DNA from: Alphaproteobacteria bacterium
GTDB taxonomy: Bacteria; Pseudomonadota; Alphaproteobacteria; M2410
Direction: 5' to 3'
DNA: 6,057 nt
Assembly: GCA_021774955.1 (NCBI GenBank)
Contig: JAJFIN010000102.1
Span: 1-6,057 of the forward strand
Position numbers and translations under genes: made by a program. Positions 1-6,057 of this stretch are shown piece after piece; position 1 is the first letter of the stretch, and each line of letters starts with the position of its first letter. The notes beneath the pieces were generated by a model, which saw only the letters and a program-made list of their open reading frames with translations, did no database searches and was not told where the DNA came from.

Positions 1-153
1 CCCGATCCATAGACCGAGGTTAACACGATTTTTTTCAAAGGGGGATAGTCCTGCGGCTCTGTTGTGTGAAGATTTTATCTCAACATCGACCTGCCACGTC
101 TAAGCCACTGATTCTCGGATTAAATCTAACTCCGGCCGAAAAACCATCATAAT

Positions 154-169
154 TTCGACTTGCTTCGAC
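154..169 (+). promoter_or_regulatory. TTCGAC direct repeat, 10-bp spaced, overlapping candidate -35
   Basis: TTCGAC occurs at 154-159 and again at 164-169, separated by TTGC, so the half-sites sit exactly one helical turn apart on the same face of the DNA. Tandem half-sites with 10-11 bp spacing beside or over the -35 box are typical of OmpR/PhoB-type response regulators acting as activators. The regulator is unknown; this is a reading of spacing and position only. Confidence 0.25.
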
Positions 170-193
170 ATCAGGCTGGTTTGGGCGTATGGT
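165..193 (+). promoter_or_regulatory. Candidate sigma70-type promoter for the yfhM-pbpC operon
   Basis: TCGACA (165-170) matches the -35 consensus TTGACA at five of six bases. Seventeen bases later TATGGT (188-193) matches the -10 consensus TATAAT at four of six. Transcription would start near 200, leaving a leader of about 100 bases before the ATG at 302. It is the best-spaced pair I found in the leader, but one such match in 300 bases is not rare and alphaproteobacterial promoters tolerate divergence. No experimental support is visible. Confidence 0.35.
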
Positions 194-214
194 TAACCGA
201 CCCTAGGGGTAACC
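191..214. promoter_or_regulatory. Inverted-repeat cluster at the predicted transcription start
   Basis: Two perfect 8-bp palindromes lie side by side, GGTTAACC (191-198) and CCCTAGGG (201-208). In addition GGTTA (191-195) is complementary to TAACC (210-214), enclosing the whole segment. It overlaps the end of the candidate -10 box and the predicted start point, the classical place for a repressor operator; in RNA the outer arms could form a weak 5-bp stem. There is no T-run after it, so it is not a terminator. Confidence 0.25.
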
Positions 215-254
215 AGCGCGCGGACGGCCGAAAGCAATGAGGGTGGCATTTTTG

Positions 255-266
255 GCAGAATTCTGC
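255..266. promoter_or_regulatory. 12-bp perfect palindrome in the yfhM leader
   Basis: GCAGAATTCTGC is identical to its reverse complement over all twelve bases; the symmetry breaks at the next base pair (254/267). It lies 35 bases before the ATG and 22 before the ribosome binding site. A dimeric regulator site is the simplest reading. It cannot form a useful RNA hairpin because there is no loop. Confidence 0.3.
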
Positions 267-287
267 TGGTTTGGGAAAAATAGCGTC

Positions 288-297
288 AGGTGGGGGA
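288..297 (+). promoter_or_regulatory. Ribosome binding site of yfhM
   Basis: AGGTGG at 288-293, continuing as a G-run to 296, is a purine-rich Shine-Dalgarno match with eight bases between 293 and the ATG at 302. The alternative GTG at 290 lies inside this site and has no good Shine-Dalgarno at proper distance, so the site decides the start in favour of the ATG. Confidence 0.65.
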
Positions 298-301
298 ACC
301 G

Positions 302-3300
302 ATGCGACACATTTATACTGCACTTTTTGTCTTAGTTTTTGCCAATACGCTTTCTGCCTTCACTGGCGCCAGCCTGGCTGAACCTCCAGAGCTTGATCAC
401 CCACTGATTGAGGCAGGGTTTGAGATCCCCAATCACAAAGCCGCCGGCGATCGATTGAAGGCTCATATTGAGCGGCTCGCTGCGCGCGCTGGCGCTCTGA
501 AGACCGGTACTGACACCAGTGACCTCGATACCGCCTTGGGAGACATTTTTCTACCCGATAATGCGCAAGCCTTTGAGCGAACCTACGATGACGAACTCGC
601 AGTCGCTCAGGCGGGTTACAAATTAGATGCTTGGGAAAAACTCGCCGACCATTATTTGGAACAAGGCCAGCTTGATAAATCCAAGGCCGCGTCCTACCGT
701 ATCTACATCAACACCGCCCATAAAGAGCGCCGTGCCGCGGCCCTTTCGCGCATGGCCGAAGCTTATTTGGCCGAAGGCGACAAAAAAACCGCGCTTAATC
801 TCTATTTCCGCAGCCTTCAAATTCACGATGTCTCTAACACGCGCTATCGGTTTAGACGGTTGGCTGAAGAAACCGATCTGACCGTGCAGGACGTCATCGT
901 AGAAGTTGAAAAAGTGGTGCCCAGTGCCTGCGTGGTCTTTAGCCAGGAACTCAAAAAACCTTTACCTCTTAAGCCAGAAGATTATGTCCGCATTGATCCC
1001 GGCACCGATGTCGATACCTACGCCCAAGGCAACCGTATTTGCCTACGTGGGCTGTCCCATGGGGGTCGCTATACGCTCACGGTGCGTGCAGGCGTACCCA
1101 GTGCCGCCGGCCCGTCTTTGCAAAAAGATGTTGTGCGCACCTTCACGGTTCAGAATATGGCTGCGCGCATTAGCTTTGATGCCAACTCATACGTGCTTGC
1201 TAAATCAAGCGATGAAACGATCCCCATCAAAACCGTCAATCACGACGAAGTGGCTCTGACGCTTTATCAAATTCATGACCGCAATCTCGTCCATGCGGTT
1301 ATGGGTGGATTGATTGATGATAGTCTCAGTCGAGGTGAGCAATCTGAGATCGAGAATACATCCGGCACAAAAATTTGGGATGGCACCCTGGCCGTTGAAG
1401 GCACTCAAAATCGCGAAGCGGTGACCTTGATCCCCTTGTCGGAAATGCTTGATCAACGTGAGCCGGGTATTTATGCACTCACAGCTCGAAAAAATGATGA
1501 ACAAAACCGGTCCTATTGGCGCGGCGAAGCCACCCAATGGGTGCTCGTCTCCGATATTGGGCTGACCGCCTATAGCGGCTCGGAGGGTCTTGACGTTGTC
1601 GTCCGCTCTCTAGCAACCGCGGAAGCTAAGGGTGGCGTGACACTGACATTGATCGCCCGGAACAACAAAATTCTCGGCACCACGCGCTCATTCTCGCAAG
1701 GCGTCGCGAGTTTTGCTCCTGGTCTCATTCGCGGTGAAGGCGGTGACAGCCCGGCGCTTGTCACGGCAACCACGCGCAGTGGTGATTATAATTTCCTCAA
1801 ACTCTGGGGGCCCAACTTAGATCTGAGCGAGCGTGGCGTCGAAGGCCGTTATGTGTCCGAAGCGCTTGATGCTTATCTTTATACAGAACGAGGTGTCTAC
1901 CGTCCCGGTGAGAAAGTTGAACTCAGCTCTTTGTTACGCGATGTGAAAACCAAAGCCGTTGGGGATGTGCCCTTGACCTTTGCCGTCTTTACCCCCAGCG
2001 GTATCGAATTAAAACGCAGCACTATCACCGGCGATGCGCTTGGTGGTTATCATCTAACAACAGAACTTTCACCCGCCGCGCGTGCCGGATGGTGGCGAGT
2101 TGTTGCCTTTGTCGATGATGTTGATAAACCGGTCGGCGAAGCTTCGTTCCAGGTCGAAGATTTTGTGCCGCAGCGGATCACCGCGAAACTCGCCTCTGAA
2201 CAAGAAAGCGTTTCCCCCGGTGACAACCTAACCATGACACTCCAGGGAGATTTCCTTTATGGCGCGCCTGCTGCCGGTCTTAAAGGTGAGGTCGACATTG
2301 AAATCGTCAAAGACTATGAGCCTTTCAAGGAATATCGCAATTACCAATTCGGTCTTGCGCAAGATACTTTCTATCCCGATGACCTGGCCACGCGAGAAAT
2401 CCTAACCAACGCTGAAGGCAAGGCAGAAATTACAGTACCCCTCAATCAACTCCCGGACACGTCACACCCGATCAAAGCGCGTGCCGTCGCCAGTCTTTTC
2501 GATGTCAGTGGCCGGCCCGTCTATGCCGGATTGGAAACACCCATCCGCACCCGAGAAGTGGAAGTTGGCCTCCGTCGCAACGCCAATGCCAGCTTTGGTA
2601 AAGGTGAAGAAGCAGCCTTTGACCTGGTCGCGCTTAAGCAAGATGGCTCCGCCAGTCCCGGTCGCAAAATTCGCTATGAATGGATCAAGGAGCAATATGA
2701 TTATTCTTGGTACAATTCCGGTGGCCGATGGCAAACGCGCCAAACCGTTTACGATGAGATCATCGAAGTAGGAATTGTTGAAGTCGATGAAAAAGGCGAA
2801 GCCATCGTCCAGCGACGCATGGACGACGGACGCTACCGCTTGGCCATTGCCGATACGTCAGGAACGTCAGCCGCCAGCCAACAATTTTATGTCGGTTGGT
2901 GGAGTGCGTCTAAATCACCCAATGTGCCGGATGCGCTAGAGCTCACCTTAGAAGATGATGATGTCAAGGCCGGCGATAAGTTAAAGGCCTTTGTCAAAGC
3001 ACCCTTTGCGGGCAATGCCTTCGTGACCATCATTGGCGATAAACTCCTCAGCTCAAGGACGATATCGATCCCTGAAGAAGGTCAAGAAATCACCATCCCG
3101 GTCAAAGCCGAATGGGGACCTGGCGCTTACCTTGCCGTGACCGCCTATCGCCCGAAGCTCAGCACACCGTCGCGTTTACCAGCACGCGCGATGGCGCTGA
3201 AATGGTTCTCCATTGACAAAGACAAACGCACGCTCGCCGTTTCGTTTGATCCGCCCAAGAGTGTGTTACCGCGTCAAAGTCTGACGCTACCGCTGAAGGT

Positions 3301-5566
3301 CACCGGTGCGCAATCGAAACGCCAAATGAAAATGACCATCGCTGCCGTTGATGAAGGCATTCTGCAACTGACGAATTACCAATCACCTGATCCCGCTGCA
3401 CGGTATTTGAGTCAGCGCGCATTGGGTGTTGAATTGCGTGACATCTATGGCCGTTTGATTACACCTGAGGAAGGCGCCAGGGGGCAATTGCGCTCCGGCG
3501 GCGGTCTGGCGGAAATTATGGTTACCGCGGGCAAGCGCAGCTCTGCAGATGAAAACCAACAAGGCATAACCCGACGCACAACAAAAACCGTCGCGCTCTA
3601 TACCCGCGATGTCACTGTGAACGACAAAGGTGAGGGCGAAGTCACGCTCGATCTACCCGACTTCACCGGACGCTTGCGCCTGATGGCGGTGGCCTATGGC
3701 GAAAGCGCCATGGGGTCGGGCGAAGCCCCGCTGGTCGTGCGCGATCCGCTTGTCGCTGACTTGCTCTTGCCGCGCTTCATGGCGCCCGGCGATCAGGCTA
3801 GCGCCGTCGTCAGCCTTCACAATGTCGCGGGTCTTGTTTCCGCGTTGGAGTTTGAAGTCGCGACATTGAACGGTGTTGTCCGATCAGCCAGCGCCAAGCA
3901 ATCAATCGATCTGCCCAAAGATACGCGCCAAGAAATTATCGTGCCCTTAAAAGCCGATGCCATAGGGGCAGACAAAATCACCTTGCGCGTCACCGCCGAA
4001 GGCATGCGCCCGATTGAACGTGTTTGGGATATCGAAGTGCGTTCTGCTCAGCCCTTTGTCACCGAGCGGACAATGCAGATTGTCGCGCCGGGTTCTCAAG
4101 TCGCGCTTAGCAATAATCTGCTGGCCGCGTTTCTACCGGGAACCGCACGGGCCAACATAACACTTGCCACCCGACCGGACTTCGATGTGCCCGGGCTGCT
4201 CGATGATCTCGATCGCTATCCTTATGGCTGCACCGAGCAAACTGTCTCGCGGGCTTTGCCAATGCTTTATTTCGCCGATGTTGCCCAAGCTTGGAGCCAA
4301 GATGTTGATGAGCTGTCGACCGCACGCCGTGTCAATCATGCCATTGCCCGCATTCTTGATCGCCAGCGTTATGACGGAACCTTCGGGGCTTGGTCGGCAA
4401 ATGCCAAAAGTCACAAATGGCTCTCGGCTTACGCCGTTGATTTCCTGACCCGTGCCCAAGAAAAAGACTATGTCGTTTCAGAAGCGGCTTTCGAACATGC
4501 AGTTGCGGGGCTCAAGTCTTATGTCAGCCGTCCGCGAAAAGGCCAGGGCTATGCCCGCGCTTATGCCTATTACGTTCTGGCTCGTTTGGGTGAGGTCAAA
4601 GCCAGTGACGTCCGCTATTACGCCGAGAGGCATGGCGGCGCCATCGAAACACGTCTTGGGCTTGCGCATCTGGGAGCAGCATTGGCCATCCTCGGTGAAC
4701 GCGGTCGCGCCGAAGAATACTTTGCCAAGGCCATAACGAAGCGCAGGACCGCCGGTAAATATTATAAGGACTACGGTTCGGACCTTCGCGATGCGGCGGC
4801 CATGACGGCATTGATCGCTGAGACTATGAACAATCCAGCACGCGTCCAGGCACTGGCTGATATTCTCGAGAAAGCCTTTGCCGAAAATGCGTATTTCTCC
4901 ACCCAAGAAAAGGCTTGGTTGCTGGTGGCCACCGATGTCTTGAAGACCCTCGGCGGTGATCTGCATGTTGGCATTGATGACAAAAATATCGGACCGCAAA
5001 AAAAACCGGTTAGATTGGCTTTGACCAATGATCGATTGCAACAGGGTTTCAATGTTGAAAACAAAGGCGCTGGACCGATCAGATTTGTCCAATCCACGCG
5101 CGGCGTTCCACAACGTTCGCTGCCACCGGTTGAAAATGGATTCTCAATCAAGCGCACGATTTACAATGCCGATGGTGAGTTGATGGATCTGTCTGAGGTC
5201 GAGCAGAACGATCTCATGGTTGTGATCATCGAAGGGCATTCAAAAACCCGGCAGCAACATGAAGCGCTGATTGTCGATCTGCTGCCGGCTGGATTTGAAA
5301 TCGAAAACGCCGCTCTGGGTAGTGGTGCCGCGCGTGAATCCTACAGCTTCTTGCCGGGTCTCAGCAGAACGGAGTTTGAAGCCGCTCGTGATGATCGCTA
5401 TGTCGCCGCCATTAATGTCGGGCCTCAGGGTAAGTTTGCCTTGGCTTATATCGTGCGGGCGGTAACACCGGGCACCTATGTCCAGCCAGCGATCTTCATC
5501 GAGGATATGTACAAACCGCAATATCATGCGCGCGGATCTATCGGTGAGGTCAGTGTTACAAAATAA
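302..5566 (+). CDS. yfhM: Secreted bacterial alpha-2-macroglobulin, thioester-containing (YfhM family)
   Basis: Predicted periplasmic pan-protease trap; the encoded protein is 1754 residues. Visible in order: a signal peptide (residues 1-26, basic MRH start, hydrophobic core, likely cut after S-L-A, no lipobox Cys); a helical TPR-like stretch (about 105-178); a first macroglobulin-type domain with Cys210 and Cys247; further MG domains from about 288; an MG2 domain (about 523-625, hallmark RGVYRPGE at 530-537); the bait-region domain (about 930-1095, AVDEGIL at 1015-1021, then a basic Gly-rich bait candidate 1056-1095); the core A2M domain (about 1100-1170); the thioester domain with GCTEQ (Cys1310, Gln1313) to about 1565; and C-terminal MG domains. 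Only three cysteines exist, so Cys1310 is free for the thioester. ATG 302 is preferred over the in-frame GTG at 290 because AGGTGG (288-293) sits 8 bases before it and the signal peptide then starts cleanly. pbpC follows 16 bases downstream, the usual partner. The family call is firm; domain edges are approximate, and the protease target is unknown. Confidence 0.96.
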   Translation: MRHIYTALFVLVFANTLSAFTGASLAEPPELDHPLIEAGFEIPNHKAAGDRLKAHIERLAARAGALKTGTDTSDLDTALGDIFLPDNAQAFERTYDDELAVAQAGYKLDAWEKLADHYLEQGQLDKSKAASYRIYINTAHKERRAAALSRMAEAYLAEGDKKTALNLYFRSLQIHDVSNTRYRFRRLAEETDLTVQDVIVEVEKVVPSACVVFSQELKKPLPLKPEDYVRIDPGTDVDTYAQGNRICLRGLSHGGRYTLTVRAGVPSAAGPSLQKDVVRTFTVQNMAARISFDANSYVLAKSSDETIPIKTVNHDEVALTLYQIHDRNLVHAVMGGLIDDSLSRGEQSEIENTSGTKIWDGTLAVEGTQNREAVTLIPLSEMLDQREPGIYALTARKNDEQNRSYWRGEATQWVLVSDIGLTAYSGSEGLDVVVRSLATAEAKGGVTLTLIARNNKILGTTRSFSQGVASFAPGLIRGEGGDSPALVTATTRSGDYNFLKLWGPNLDLSERGVEGRYVSEALDAYLYTERGVYRPGEKVELSSLLRDVKTKAVGDVPLTFAVFTPSGIELKRSTITGDALGGYHLTTELSPAARAGWWRVVAFVDDVDKPVGEASFQVEDFVPQRITAKLASEQESVSPGDNLTMTLQGDFLYGAPAAGLKGEVDIEIVKDYEPFKEYRNYQFGLAQDTFYPDDLATREILTNAEGKAEITVPLNQLPDTSHPIKARAVASLFDVSGRPVYAGLETPIRTREVEVGLRRNANASFGKGEEAAFDLVALKQDGSASPGRKIRYEWIKEQYDYSWYNSGGRWQTRQTVYDEIIEVGIVEVDEKGEAIVQRRMDDGRYRLAIADTSGTSAASQQFYVGWWSASKSPNVPDALELTLEDDDVKAGDKLKAFVKAPFAGNAFVTIIGDKLLSSRTISIPEEGQEITIPVKAEWGPGAYLAVTAYRPKLSTPSRLPARAMALKWFSIDKDKRTLAVSFDPPKSVLPRQSLTLPLKVTGAQSKRQMKMTIAAVDEGILQLTNYQSPDPAARYLSQRALGVELRDIYGRLITPEEGARGQLRSGGGLAEIMVTAGKRSSADENQQGITRRTTKTVALYTRDVTVNDKGEGEVTLDLPDFTGRLRLMAVAYGESAMGSGEAPLVVRDPLVADLLLPRFMAPGDQASAVVSLHNVAGLVSALEFEVATLNGVVRSASAKQSIDLPKDTRQEIIVPLKADAIGADKITLRVTAEGMRPIERVWDIEVRSAQPFVTERTMQIVAPGSQVALSNNLLAAFLPGTARANITLATRPDFDVPGLLDDLDRYPYGCTEQTVSRALPMLYFADVAQAWSQDVDELSTARRVNHAIARILDRQRYDGTFGAWSANAKSHKWLSAYAVDFLTRAQEKDYVVSEAAFEHAVAGLKSYVSRPRKGQGYARAYAYYVLARLGEVKASDVRYYAERHGGAIETRLGLAHLGAALAILGERGRAEEYFAKAITKRRTAGKYYKDYGSDLRDAAAMTALIAETMNNPARVQALADILEKAFAENAYFSTQEKAWLLVATDVLKTLGGDLHVGIDDKNIGPQKKPVRLALTNDRLQQGFNVENKGAGPIRFVQSTRGVPQRSLPPVENGFSIKRTIYNADGELMDLSEVEQNDLMVVIIEGHSKTRQQHEALIVDLLPAGFEIENAALGSGAARESYSFLPGLSRTEFEAARDDRYVAAINVGPQGKFALAYIVRAVTPGTYVQPAIFIEDMYKPQYHARGSIGEVSVTK

Positions 5567-5572
5567 GGTCGC

Positions 5573-5579
5573 AGAAGGG
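5573..5579 (+). promoter_or_regulatory. Ribosome binding site of pbpC
   Basis: AGAAGGG lies in the 16-base gap between the A2M stop codon (5564-5566) and the pbpC ATG at 5583. The spacing to the ATG is only three bases, shorter than ideal, so translation may partly depend on ribosomes finishing the upstream gene. Confidence 0.5.
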
Positions 5580-5582
5580 TCT

Positions 5583-6057
5583 ATGCAGCAACGCGTAGAA
5601 AAATGGCTCGACTGGAGTTGGCTCCATAGCGGGCGCTTAGCGACACAGGCAATTGGTACTTTTCTGGCCGTCGCAACTTTTCTGTTGGTACTCGATTGGC
5701 TGGCACCGCCAAATATGCAGCGCTATCAAATTCTGTCCACACAAGTGCTCGACAGTGATAGCCAATTGATGCGCGCCTATTTGGCGGGCGATGGTATTTT
5801 CAGACTGAAGACTGACATCGGCGATGTTGACGCAGATTATCTTCGTATGCTGATCGCTTATGAGGACAAGAGGTTTTATACGCATTCTGGTGTCGACCCC
5901 TTGGCCATGGTGCGGGCGCTCGGGCAGGTTTTAATTAGCGGTGAAGTTGTTTCCGGCGCGTCAACGCTGACCATGCAAACCGCACGTTTGCTCGAGCCGC
6001 GACCGCGCAATTTCAGATCTAAACTGATCGAAATAGTCCGTGCCGCTCAGCTGGAAC
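5583..6057 (+). CDS. pbpC: Penicillin-binding protein 1C, N-terminal part (cut by window end)
   Basis: 5' part of a bifunctional class A peptidoglycan synthase; 158 codons are present without a stop. The reading frame shows a short Trp-rich cytoplasmic tail (residues 1-19), one membrane anchor (about 20-40, ending in L-D-W-L-A-P-P), a linker resembling other PBP1C proteins, then the start of the glycosyltransferase family 51 domain. Its motif 1 is YEDKRFYTHSGVD with the predicted catalytic Glu94, and motif 2 is SGASTLTMQTARLL with GASTLTMQ at 125-132. The last visible residues, RAAQLE, match the conserved RALQLE of the E. coli protein. The transpeptidase domain and the PBP1C C-terminal domain (E. 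coli PBP1C is about 770 residues) would lie beyond the window. The gene begins 16 bases after the A2M stop with no terminator between them, so the two are very likely co-transcribed. An in-frame GTG at 5553 would add ten residues and overlap the upstream gene; ATG 5583 is preferred. The GASTLTMQ form and the A2M neighbour favour PBP1C over PBP1A. Confidence 0.95.
   Translation, partial: MQQRVEKWLDWSWLHSGRLATQAIGTFLAVATFLLVLDWLAPPNMQRYQILSTQVLDSDSQLMRAYLAGDGIFRLKTDIGDVDADYLRMLIAYEDKRFYTHSGVDPLAMVRALGQVLISGEVVSGASTLTMQTARLLEPRPRNFRSKLIEIVRAAQLE

Larger units (their letters stand above)
175..275 (+). repeat. Pair of 11-bp direct repeats (GCTGGTTTGGG)
   Basis: GCTGGTTTGGG is present at 175-185 and again at 265-275, exactly 90 bases apart in the same orientation. 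The first copy lies in the spacer of the candidate promoter. The second overlaps the end of the 12-bp palindrome and lies between TTGGCA (252-257) and AAAAAT (276-281), a second but less credible -35/-10 pair. A shorter pair, CGGCCGAAA at 133-141 and 225-233, has nearly the same offset (92). Together they could be remnants of a roughly 90-bp tandem duplication or repeated regulator sites. Confidence 0.4.

Noticed and set aside
16..35. T7 run at 29-35 as the tail of a factor-independent terminator
   Set aside because: No GC-rich inverted repeat precedes it; only the short GTTAAC palindrome (19-24), which has no loop, is nearby.
2..103. Open + strand frame from the left edge to the TAA at 101-103, as the end of an upstream gene
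   Set aside because: About 33 codons with no recognisable C-terminal motif; an open stretch of this length is common by chance.
290..301. GTG at 290 as the A2M start
   Set aside because: It lies within the AGGTGG ribosome binding site of the ATG at 302, has no well-spaced Shine-Dalgarno of its own, and would put four extra residues (M-G-E-P) before the basic signal peptide start.
3467..3586. Compositionally odd segment as an insertion or frameshift scar
   Set aside because: The frame is intact on both sides and the position matches the bait region of the A2M fold, which is naturally variable and of low complexity.
4133..4459. 108-codon - strand frame across the thioester motif region
   Set aside because: Antisense shadow of the conserved GCTEQ region, with no family resemblance.
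4478..5113. 211-codon open frame on the - strand inside the A2M gene
   Set aside because: It lies fully antisense to the thioester domain coding region, has no recognisable domain and no credible ribosome binding site. The + strand frame has clear family motifs throughout.
5637..5885. 82-codon - strand frame
   Set aside because: Overlaps the pbpC coding region, including the catalytic EDKRF motif, on the opposite strand; the pbpC frame is unambiguous.

Overview
The window holds one almost complete two-gene operon on the + strand with its upstream control region. From left to right there is a gene-poor leader (about 1-301), a very large gene for a secreted bacterial alpha-2-macroglobulin (302-5566, 1754 residues from the preferred ATG, yfhM family), and 16 bases later the 5' third of a penicillin-binding protein 1C gene (pbpC), which runs off the right edge at 6057. 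No RNA gene, mobile element, CRISPR array or clear factor-independent terminator is visible.

The organism is a Gram-negative bacterium, because both products need a periplasm. An alphaproteobacterium is my best guess. The reasons are moderate GC (by eye a little above 50%), an A2M precursor that is longer than the enterobacterial protein and ends in a 'VRAVTPGTY...EDMYKP' block, and a helical TPR-like segment before the first macroglobulin domain. This is inference from remembered family features, not from a search.

The yfhM-pbpC pair is a known, widely conserved arrangement. The accepted hypothesis is that PBP1C repairs or extends peptidoglycan when the envelope is breached, while the A2M traps proteases entering the periplasm: cleavage of its bait region triggers a conformational change and exposes a reactive Cys-Gln thioester. 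Here the thioester motif C-T-E-Q is intact, a basic Gly-rich bait candidate is present, and the start of pbpC carries the glycosyltransferase motifs including the catalytic Glu. The A2M has an ordinary signal peptide without a lipobox cysteine, so it is predicted to be soluble and periplasmic rather than a lipoprotein as in E. coli.

The core system is therefore not new. The less ordinary material is the leader, which is dense in short repeats and palindromes around a plausible sigma70-type promoter (an 11-bp direct repeat 90 bp apart, a 10-bp-spaced TTCGAC pair, a GGTTAACC palindrome and a 12-bp perfect palindrome just before the gene). There is also an A8 run inside the A2M gene, where slippage would end translation just after the thioester domain. 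These are proposals from reading the sequence and are scored modestly.
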